Below are positions 1 through 4,841 of a stretch of DNA of 6,653 bases, in pieces. The DNA is from Spirochaetota bacterium (GTDB taxonomy: Bacteria; Spirochaetota; Spirochaetia; Treponematales; Breznakiellaceae), in the NCBI GenBank assembly GCA_023398155.1, contig JAEWSV010000178.1, positions 1-6,653 of the forward strand. Reading direction: 5' to 3'. Both the position numbers and the translations under genes were made by a program. Position 1 is the first letter of the stretch; every line of letters starts with the position of its first letter. Below the pieces are notes generated by a model that saw only the letters and a program-made list of their open reading frames with translations, made no database searches and was not told where the DNA came from.

Positions 1-1
1 C

Positions 2-943
2 TGCGACCTCGTGCGGCCGGCGGCGGTGGAGCAGCTCTCGGTCCTCGCGTCCCAGGTCGGCGTGGCGGTTTACAAGGAAGAAGGGGCCAAAGATCCGGTC
101 AAGGTGGTGAAGGGCGCCTTCGCGTACGCCAAAAAGAACCTGATCGATACGGTCATCGTGGACACCACGGGCCGCCTCCAGCTGGACGAGGCGATGATGG
201 CCGAGCTGGTCCGCGTGCGCGACGCGGCCAAGCCGGACGAGCTCCTCCTCGTCGCCGACTCCATGACCGGACAATCCGCGGTGGACATCGCCAAGGCCTT
301 CCACGAGAAGATCGGCTTGTCCGGCGTCGTCCTCACCAAGTTCGATTCGGACACCCGAGGCGGCGCTGCCCTCTCGCTCAAGACCGTAACCGGGGTGCCG
401 CTCAAGTTCGTCGGCGTGGGCGAAAAGATGGAGGACCTGGACCCCTTCCATCCCGACCGCGTCGCGGGCCGCATCCTCGGCATGGGCGATGTCGTCAGCC
501 TCGTGGAGAAGGCCCAGGAAGTCGTCGACAAGCAGGAGGCCGAAGAGCTCCAGCGCAAGATGGAGAAGGAGGACTTCACCCTTGAGGACTGGCTGGACCA
601 GCTCCGCAGGGTGAAGAAGATGGGATCCCTCCAGTCGATGCTGGAGATGCTCCCCGGCATGGCGGGGCAGGTGAGCGAGGCCGATATCGATAAAGCCGGG
701 TTGAAGAGCCAGGAAGCCATCCTTTCCTCCATGACCCGGAAAGAACGCGCCAACTATCTCATCATCGGTCCCTCGCGCCGTTCCCGCATCGCCCGCGGGT
801 CCGGAACCTCCGTCGGCGAGGTCGCCCGATTGCTCAAGAAATTCGAGAAGACGCGGACGATGATGAAGAAGATGGCCAAGCTCAACAAGAATCCCGCCGC
901 CGCCCAGGCCATGATGGCCCGCATGCAGGGCGGAACGCGTTGA
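2..943 (+). CDS. ffh: Signal recognition particle protein Ffh (SRP54), 5'-truncated by the window edge
   Basis: This is the GTPase and signal-sequence-binding subunit of the signal recognition particle, which binds 4.5S/scRNA in the cytosol and delivers nascent membrane proteins to FtsY. Base 2 opens the visible frame, at Cys-Asp-Leu-Val-Arg-Pro-Ala-Ala, the D-x-x-RPAA segment of the G domain. The N domain and P-loop lie outside the window. Counting from base 2, the DTxGR motif is at residues 54-58 (DTTGR where the family normally has DTAGR), TKFDSD at 112-117 gives guanine specificity, and GVGEK is at 138-142. The M domain follows: a Met/Leu-rich finger loop at about 207-220, then the RNA-binding SRRSRIARGSG at 258-268 and a Met/Lys-rich tail. 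The frame is open to a TGA that overlaps the putative rpsP promoter. The family assignment is secure. Confidence 0.97.
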   Translation, partial: CDLVRPAAVEQLSVLASQVGVAVYKEEGAKDPVKVVKGAFAYAKKNLIDTVIVDTTGRLQLDEAMMAELVRVRDAAKPDELLLVADSMTGQSAVDIAKAFHEKIGLSGVVLTKFDSDTRGGAALSLKTVTGVPLKFVGVGEKMEDLDPFHPDRVAGRILGMGDVVSLVEKAQEVVDKQEAEELQRKMEKEDFTLEDWLDQLRRVKKMGSLQSMLEMLPGMAGQVSEADIDKAGLKSQEAILSSMTRKERANYLIIGPSRRSRIARGSGTSVGEVARLLKKFEKTRTMMKKMAKLNKNPAAAQAMMARMQGGTR

Positions 944-966
944 CTAAGCGAGCGAATTAGTATAAA
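940..966 (+). promoter_or_regulatory. Putative sigma70-type promoter for rpsP and downstream genes
   Basis: TTGACT at 940-945 matches 5 of 6 bases of the -35 consensus and TATAAA at 961-966 matches 5 of 6 of the -10 consensus. The spacer is 15 bases, shorter than the ideal 17. The -35 box overlaps the ffh stop codon. This is a distinctly AT-rich patch in otherwise GC-rich DNA, at the point where an rpsP promoter would be expected. Transcription would start near 973 and give a leader of about 95 bases. The short spacer is the main reason for doubt. Confidence 0.5.
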
Positions 967-1068
967 CATAACGCTTGCGTGATCACGGACTCGTCGGCGT
1001 CCTGGGCATGCCATATCATCGTACTGTTCGGCCCGCCCCGAAGAGGGGAAGCCTTGAGGAGGACACTC

Positions 1069-1317
1069 GTGAGCGCCAGAATACGGCTCAAGAAATTCGG
1101 AACGAAGAAGCGCCCCTTTTATCGTATCGTCGTGATGGACAATCGCGCTCCGCGCGACGGCAAGACCATCGAGGATCTCGGGATCTACCATCCCATCGAA
1201 GCTGAAGACAAGCAGAGCTCGTTCGACGCCGACAAGATCCGCGGTTGGATCAACAACGGCGCGACCGTCACGGACACCGTCCGGAAGATCCTCAATAAAA
1301 AGAGCTTCACCCTCTAA
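1069..1317 (+). CDS. rpsP: 30S ribosomal protein S16
   Basis: S16 is a small-subunit protein needed for 30S assembly that binds the 5' domain of 16S rRNA. The 82-residue product matches the family from end to end: SARIRLKKFGTKKRPFYRIVV, with a one-residue break in mention here after KKRPFY, then DNRAPRDGKTIEDLGIYHP and a short Lys-rich C terminus. The length is typical. The GTG at 1069 is chosen because GAGGAGG at 1056-1062 lies 6 bases upstream and the S16 homology begins right there. The same frame is open back to a GTG at 979, but that extension has no S16 similarity. A putative promoter lies about 100 bases upstream and a long hairpin follows the gene. Confidence 0.96.
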   Translation: MSARIRLKKFGTKKRPFYRIVVMDNRAPRDGKTIEDLGIYHPIEAEDKQSSFDADKIRGWINNGATVTDTVRKILNKKSFTL

Positions 1318-1345
1318 ACGGCTCTTCCGCCGCGGCGGCTCGCCG

Positions 1346-1402
1346 GTCCGTCCTCCTCGCCCGACCGCGGCATCTCGCGGGGCGAGTCGAGGGCGGACTT
1401 TT
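1346..1402 (+). terminator. Long intercistronic hairpin with T4 tail between rpsP and khpA (terminator/attenuator-like)
   Basis: The left arm 1346-1355 pairs with 1389-1398 (10 pairs, one G-U), and 1356-1362 (CTCGCCC) pairs perfectly with 1380-1386 (GGGCGAG). CGCG at 1366-1369 pairs with CGCG at 1376-1379 around a 6-base loop, with small bulges (GAC on the left, TC on the right). That is about 21 base pairs, followed directly by TTTT at 1399-1402. It has the form of an intrinsic terminator, but the T run is short and co-directional genes follow without an obvious new promoter. Partial termination (attenuation), an RNA processing site or a 3' stabiliser of the rpsP message are all possible. 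A separate 12-base palindrome, CCGCCGCGGCGG, lies just upstream at 1327-1338. Confidence 0.6.
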
Positions 1403-1426
1403 CACGTCTAGGCCTGGAGGAAGCGC

Positions 1427-1660
1427 ATGGAAAAGGATCTGATCGAATATATCGCCAAGTCGCTCGTCGACGATCCGTCGGCCGTTTCGGTGAACGTGAT
1501 CGAGGGCGAGAGCTCCACCATCCTGGAGCTCCGCGTCGCGAACGAGGATATCGGGAAGGTCATCGGTAAGCACGGCCGCATCGCCAAGGCCATCCGCACG
1601 GTTTTACAGGCCGCGGCCGTGAAGTCCGGCAAGAGGACCGCCCTGGAGATACTGGACTGA
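1427..1660 (+). CDS. khpA: Single-KH-domain RNA-binding protein KhpA (YlqC family)
   Basis: KhpA is a small cytosolic RNA-binding protein consisting of one KH domain. In Gram-positive bacteria it partners with KhpB/Jag and is linked to cell division and RNA-level regulation. The 77-residue product contains the KH signature IGKVIGKHGRIAKAIRTVL, with the RNA-contacting GKHG loop at residues 47-50, and ends with the usual short segment after the helix. The ATG at 1427 has GGAGG at 1416-1420, 6 bases upstream. The gene sits between rpsP and rimM, its standard place in Firmicutes and spirochaetes. It lies just after a strong hairpin, so its transcription probably depends on read-through. The family is clear; its role in this organism is inferred. 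Confidence 0.93.
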   Translation: MEKDLIEYIAKSLVDDPSAVSVNVIEGESSTILELRVANEDIGKVIGKHGRIAKAIRTVLQAAAVKSGKRTALEILD

Positions 1661-1672
1661 CGGAACGCGCGC

Positions 1673-2209
1673 GTGATCGATAGCTTCGTCATCGGGATAG
1701 TCGGTTCCCCCTTCGGGGTCAAAGGGTTCGTGAAAATCCACGTGCCTTCCGGCGAGACCGCTCATCTGGAATCCTTGGAGCGAGTCACGTTGCGTCTCAA
1801 GGAAACCGAAAGGAAATACCAGGTCGAGGAATTCGGCGGAACCGCCGCGTCCTTCGTCATGAAATTCAAGGGAATCGATACGCCCGAAGCGGCCAAGCCG
1901 CTCGCGGGCGCGGAACTCGTGGCGCCGCGCGAGGCTGCGGCTCCCTTAGCCGATGACGAGTACTATATAGAGGACCTCCGGGGCCTCTCGGTGATCCTCG
2001 CCGCCGACGAGAGCGGCGGCCCTGGAAGCGAGGAAGCCGAAACCCTCGGCGAGTTGACCGACGTGCTGGAAGGCGGGGGCGGGCAGCTCGCGGAGATTAG
2101 CCTAAGAGACGGGAGCCGTCGCCTGGTGCCGTTCCGGAACGAATTTTTCGGGGAAATCGACCTGGAAAAACGGACCGCGATGCTCCGCGAACGGTGGATG
2201 CTCGAGTGA
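1673..2209 (+). CDS. rimM: Ribosome maturation factor RimM
   Basis: RimM binds S19 and the 16S head domain and assists 30S maturation in the cytosol. The product is 178 residues, normal for the family. The N-terminal RimM domain opens with FVIGIVGSPFGVKGFVKI (residues 5-22), matching the conserved G-x-x-G-V-K-G pattern. A PRC-barrel domain starts at about residue 97 (YYIEDLRGLSV) and ends with LVPFRNEFFGEIDLEKR (151-167). A Gly/Glu-rich insertion at about 111-124 lengthens the first loop of the barrel. The GTG at 1673 lies 12 bases after the khpA stop and has no good Shine-Dalgarno sequence. That may mean low translation, in line with the known low output of RimM relative to S16 and L19 in E. 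coli. Its stop overlaps the trmD start. Confidence 0.93.
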   Translation: MIDSFVIGIVGSPFGVKGFVKIHVPSGETAHLESLERVTLRLKETERKYQVEEFGGTAASFVMKFKGIDTPEAAKPLAGAELVAPREAAAPLADDEYYIEDLRGLSVILAADESGGPGSEEAETLGELTDVLEGGGGQLAEISLRDGSRRLVPFRNEFFGEIDLEKRTAMLRERWMLE

Positions 2210-3045
2210 CCTTCACGGTCCTGACCCTGTTTCCGGACATCGTGGACGCCTATTTCGCCAACTCGATAATGGCGAAGGCGATCTCGCGCGGGGTCGTGGC
2301 TTGCAGGTCGGTGAATATCCGCGACTTCGCGACGGACAAGCACCATAAGTGCGACGACGCTCCGTACGGCGGAGGCGCGGGCATGTTGATGCTGAGCGAG
2401 CCGCTCGGCCGGGCCCTCGAGGCGGCCGGCGCGATGTCGAAGATCGCGGGGGTCGGTAACTCCGCGGACGCGGGGATCGATGGGGCGATGCGACCTCGGG
2501 TGGTGTTCCTGACCCCGTCGGGCAGGCCGTTCGACCAGGAGCTGGCCGCGGAATTAGCCCGGGAGCGGGACTTGATCCTCCTCTGCGGGCGGTACGAAGG
2601 CATCGATCAGCGCATCATCGATGCCTATGTCGACGACGAGGTTTCGATCGGCGACTATGTTCTTTCGTCGGGGGAGGTCGCGGCCTTGGCCGTGATCGAC
2701 GCGACGTACCGGCTCGTGGACGGGGTAATCACGGCGGAATCCCTTACGGAAGAGAGTTTCTCCGACGGGCTTCTGGAGTACCCCCAGTATACAAGGCCGG
2801 AACTTTATGGTACTCTGCGGGTCCCGGAAGTACTCCTTTCGGGGCACCATGAGCATATCAGGCGTTGGCGGCTCCGCAAAAGGTTGGAAAAAACCTTGCG
2901 CGTACGCCCTGAGCTGATCCGGAGCGCGTTGGCTTCCGGTGGGCTGGACGCCGAGATGAAGGCGATTTTACAGGAATTGCAGAGCCCGTCGTACACGGCG
3001 ACGGGGTCCGAGGGGGATGAGCATGAACGAGATCAAGGCGATTGA
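2206..3045 (+). CDS. trmD: tRNA (guanine37-N1)-methyltransferase TrmD
   Basis: TrmD is a dimeric SPOUT (trefoil-knot) enzyme that uses S-adenosylmethionine to make m1G37 in tRNAs, preventing +1 frameshifting. The 279-residue product contains FTVLTLFPD (3-11), the CDDAPYGGGAGM segment (49-60), LLCGRYEGIDQR (125-136), the knot segment SIGDYVL (147-153), LLEYPQYTRPE (189-199) and HHEHIRRWR (214-222). Arg169 aligns with E. coli Arg154. Two key positions differ from E. coli by my alignment: Ser155 for Gly140 and Glu183 for the proposed base Asp169. The start is GTG 2206, which overlaps the rimM stop as GTGA, with GGTGGA at 2193-2198 as ribosome-binding site; GTG 2194 is an alternative. The tail, rich in charged residues, is longer than usual and overlaps rplS. 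Confidence 0.95.
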   Translation: MTFTVLTLFPDIVDAYFANSIMAKAISRGVVACRSVNIRDFATDKHHKCDDAPYGGGAGMLMLSEPLGRALEAAGAMSKIAGVGNSADAGIDGAMRPRVVFLTPSGRPFDQELAAELARERDLILLCGRYEGIDQRIIDAYVDDEVSIGDYVLSSGEVAALAVIDATYRLVDGVITAESLTEESFSDGLLEYPQYTRPELYGTLRVPEVLLSGHHEHIRRWRLRKRLEKTLRVRPELIRSALASGGLDAEMKAILQELQSPSYTATGSEGDEHERDQGD

Positions 3046-3421
3046 AGCCTCCCAGATGACGAACGAGCCCACCGGCTTCAAGGTCGGTGATTCGGTGAAG
3101 GTCCACTTCAAGATCGTCGAAGGCAAGACGGAGCGAATCCAGGTGTACGAAGGCCTGGTGATTTCCATGAAGAACTCCGGCGTCGGCAAGAGCTTCACGG
3201 TCCGCAAGAACTCCTACGGCGTCGGCGTGGAACGCGTGTTCCCCATGTACTCGCCGCGCATCGCCAAGGTCGAGCTCATGCGCCCCGGTAAGGTCCGCCG
3301 CGCGAAGCTCTACTATATCCGCGGGAAGATCGGCAAGGCCGCCAAGATCAAGGAGCTCATCCGCAGCAAGAAATCCTTGGTCATCCCCACCACCGGCGTT
3401 ACCGAGACCGCGCAGGACTAA
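3023..3421 (+). CDS. rplS: 50S ribosomal protein L19
   Basis: L19 is a large-subunit protein at the 30S-50S interface. The 132-residue product shows the whole family: GFKVGDSVKVHFKI, then the motifs SFTVRKNSYGVGVERVFP and SPRIAKVELMRPGKVRRAKL, followed by YYIRGKIGKAAKI. Most L19 proteins end shortly after that segment; here about 20 further residues follow, ending in TTGVTETAQD. ATG 3023 is preferred because AGGGGG at 3011-3016 is 6 bases upstream; ATG 3017, two codons earlier, would sit directly against that site. The first 23 bases lie inside the end of trmD in another frame, which suggests translational coupling. Confidence 0.95.
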   Translation: MNEIKAIEASQMTNEPTGFKVGDSVKVHFKIVEGKTERIQVYEGLVISMKNSGVGKSFTVRKNSYGVGVERVFPMYSPRIAKVELMRPGKVRRAKLYYIRGKIGKAAKIKELIRSKKSLVIPTTGVTETAQD

Positions 3422-3430
3422 GGTCCCATC

Positions 3431-4594
3431 GTGGCGCTCGCGGCGCCGGGGCGTCCAGGCGATCCGCGGCCGAGAGCCGCGGCGTCCGCCCGAAGCGACG
3501 TCGATTCGCCCCGCGGGGTGCGATTCACCGATATCGTCGATTTGGACTCAAAAGCCGGGAGCCCCGAATGGGGGCGGCCCGGTTTCGTTTTTTCCGCCCG
3601 CGTCCGCGGACGGAGGCCCGACGGGCTCCTCCTCTTGGAAACGCCCTTCGGACGGCTCGGCGTCCGCGGCGCAGAAGCCGAAGGCCTCATACGTCTACGC
3701 GTCGAGCGTTTCGGAGAAGGCTTCGCGCTGCGCCTCCTCGGTCGGGGGACGGAGCCCGCGCCGCCCGAGGGGGCGGCGGCGGGACGAGCGGCGTTGAGCG
3801 AGGCCGCCTTCCTCCGCGGCTTCGGCCTTCCCGCGGATAGACTCTCCGCGTCACTGGTTTCCTTCGCCCGCGCTTTCGGCCTCGCTTTGGCCCCTTCCGC
3901 GCTCAAGGCCCTCCGTCGGGCGGCGCTGCGCCTAGGCGGAGACCGCGAGGCGGCGGCGCTCGCCGCCGTCGCCGCGGAAGCGAAAGGGGCGCGCCTTTCG
4001 GATGAGGCGTTGGGCGAGTACGTCGCGGCGATTGACGCCCGCGCGGAGGGCGACGGAAAGGAAGGGGGCCGGAGACAGGGCTCGGACCCGCGGCAGCGGC
4101 AAGGCGCCGAGGAGACGGAGCGCAAGAGATCAGGTTCTCCATCCGCCGAGGAACTACGGGGCCGTTTCGGCGAACTCGCCGCCGCGGGCGACGCGCTCTC
4201 GTACTTGAACCGGCTTCCCGCCTCGGACGGGACGCGGTGGGTCGTGTTCCCGGTTCGGCTTGAACGGGAAGGCGTTGAATTCCGCGCGGTCGTGCGCATA
4301 CTATTATTAGCTAATCATGGTTCCGGCCTTGGTAGGGTCGGGCGTTGGGCGGTGGATGTCGCGGCCGGGGGGCGGACGTGGTCATTCGATGCCGATCGTC
4401 TCGGCGCTCCGTCCCCGTCGCTCCGGGTTTCCGCCGATCCGCCCTTCGGGATGGACTCGGCGCGAGTCCGCGCGGCGCTCGCCGCGGTGTTCGAACCCTT
4501 AGGCCATGACGTCCAGGTGTCCGCGTCGCGGGATGAAGCGCGCTTCCCTGAAGCGCGATCCGATTTTCCGACGGTCCTTGATGCGGAGGCTTGA
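3431..4594 (+). CDS. Uncharacterised FliK-like protein (YlqG-type position next to flhX)
   Basis: The 387-residue product is not recognised with confidence. Residues 50-104 look beta-rich and resemble the N-terminal part of FliK-like proteins (FVFSARVRG, LLLLETPFGRLGVRG). Residues 122-185 are Ala/Leu-rich helices (FLRGFGLPADRLSASLVSF). Residues 203-240 are charged, probably disordered linker. Residues 245-366 resemble a FliK C-terminal fold: YLNRLP, a Trp-led strand RWVVFPVRL, alternating strands, then a final helix-strand ending GHDVQVSA. No signal peptide or membrane helix is seen. GTG 3431 follows rplS by 9 bases, with AAGG at 3420-3423. The stop is 1 base before flhX. In Bacillus, ylqG precedes the FlhB-like ylqH in a similar way, so a joint role in flagellar export is inferred. 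A terminator-like hairpin lies at codons 41-55 and an AT-rich codon cluster at 290-297. Confidence 0.8.
   Translation: MALAAPGRPGDPRPRAAASARSDVDSPRGVRFTDIVDLDSKAGSPEWGRPGFVFSARVRGRRPDGLLLLETPFGRLGVRGAEAEGLIRLRVERFGEGFALRLLGRGTEPAPPEGAAAGRAALSEAAFLRGFGLPADRLSASLVSFARAFGLALAPSALKALRRAALRLGGDREAAALAAVAAEAKGARLSDEALGEYVAAIDARAEGDGKEGGRRQGSDPRQRQGAEETERKRSGSPSAEELRGRFGELAAAGDALSYLNRLPASDGTRWVVFPVRLEREGVEFRAVVRILLLANHGSGLGRVGRWAVDVAAGGRTWSFDADRLGAPSPSLRVSADPPFGMDSARVRAALAAVFEPLGHDVQVSASRDEARFPEARSDFPTVLDAEA
3552..3593 (+). terminator. Terminator-like hairpin plus T tract inside the FliK-like gene
   Basis: AAGCCGGG at 3552-3559 pairs with CCCGGTTT at 3578-3585 (8 pairs, one G-U). Inside it GCCCC at 3561-3565 pairs with GGGGC at 3571-3575 around the 5-base loop GAATG, leaving a small internal loop. 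The 3' arm runs into TTTCG and six T at 3588-3593. This has the form of a Rho-independent terminator on the coding strand, about 120 bases into the open frame. The T tract is encoded by GTT TTT codons where the genome elsewhere favours GTC TTC. Coding ribosomes would normally suppress it, so conditional (translation-dependent) termination is the reasonable reading. No transcript evidence is available here. Confidence 0.45.
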
Positions 4595-4595
4595 G

Positions 4596-4841
4596 ATGCG
4601 TACCGCTTCCGCGATCGCGTACGACGACGAAGAACCGGCACCGCGCGTCGTCGCAAAGGGGCGCGGCAGGGAAGCCGAGCGGATGATTGAACTCGCGGCC
4701 GCGGCCGGCGTAGAGATCGTGGAAGACGCGGCGCTCGCGGCGCTGCTCGACGCCGCGGAGATAGGAGCGTACATCCCTGCGGACTGCTGGCAAGCGGTAG
4801 CCGCAGTGCTTGCATTCGTGATGGCAGAGGAAGAAGGATGA
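4596..4841 (+). CDS. flhX: Stand-alone FlhB C-terminal-domain protein (FlhX/YlqH-like)
   Basis: This 81-residue protein corresponds to the cytoplasmic C-terminal part of FlhB, the flagellar type III export switch. It has AIAYDDEEPAPRVVAKGRG (6-24), matching the Y-D-x-x-x-x-P-x-V-V-A-K-G strand after the FlhB cleavage site. An AERMIELAAAAGVEIVED segment (27-44), then AEIGAYIPADCWQAVAAVL (54-72), matches the G-x-x-I-P-x-x-x-x-x-A-V-A-x-V-L end. There are no membrane helices and no NPTH autocleavage motif, so it is not a truncated full FlhB by itself. Such proteins (FlhX in Helicobacter, YlqH in Bacillus) can stand in for the cleaved FlhB C domain. ATG 4596 has GGAGG at 4585-4589, 6 bases upstream; ATG 4581 is an alternative start. 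Its stop overlaps the next gene as ATGA. Confidence 0.88.
   Translation: MRTASAIAYDDEEPAPRVVAKGRGREAERMIELAAAAGVEIVEDAALAALLDAAEIGAYIPADCWQAVAAVLAFVMAEEEG

Noticed and set aside
70..753. Open frame of 227 codons on the minus strand opposite ffh
   Set aside because: ffh is unmistakable on the plus strand; the antisense product is Ser/Arg-rich with no domain.
979..1068. N-terminal extension of S16 from GTG 979
   Set aside because: The 30 extra residues have no similarity to S16, while GTG 1069 has a strong Shine-Dalgarno sequence and begins exactly at the S16 homology.
2880..2897. Inverted repeat AAGGTT/AACCTT around an A-rich loop in trmD
   Set aside because: Only six pairs, no T tract after it, and it lies within conserved coding sequence; chance is the simplest explanation.
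3418..4299. Open frame of 293 codons on the minus strand opposite the FliK-like gene
   Set aside because: It is rich in Arg, Ser and Pro with no recognisable domain, has no plausible ribosome-binding site context, and lies antisense to a frame that fits the operon spacing. High GC at third positions produces such long antisense frames.
4506..4595. N-terminal extension of the FlhB-like protein upstream of ATG 4596
   Set aside because: The extra residues are basic and unrelated to FlhB, contain no NPTH motif, and the good ribosome-binding site at 4585-4589 fits ATG 4596.
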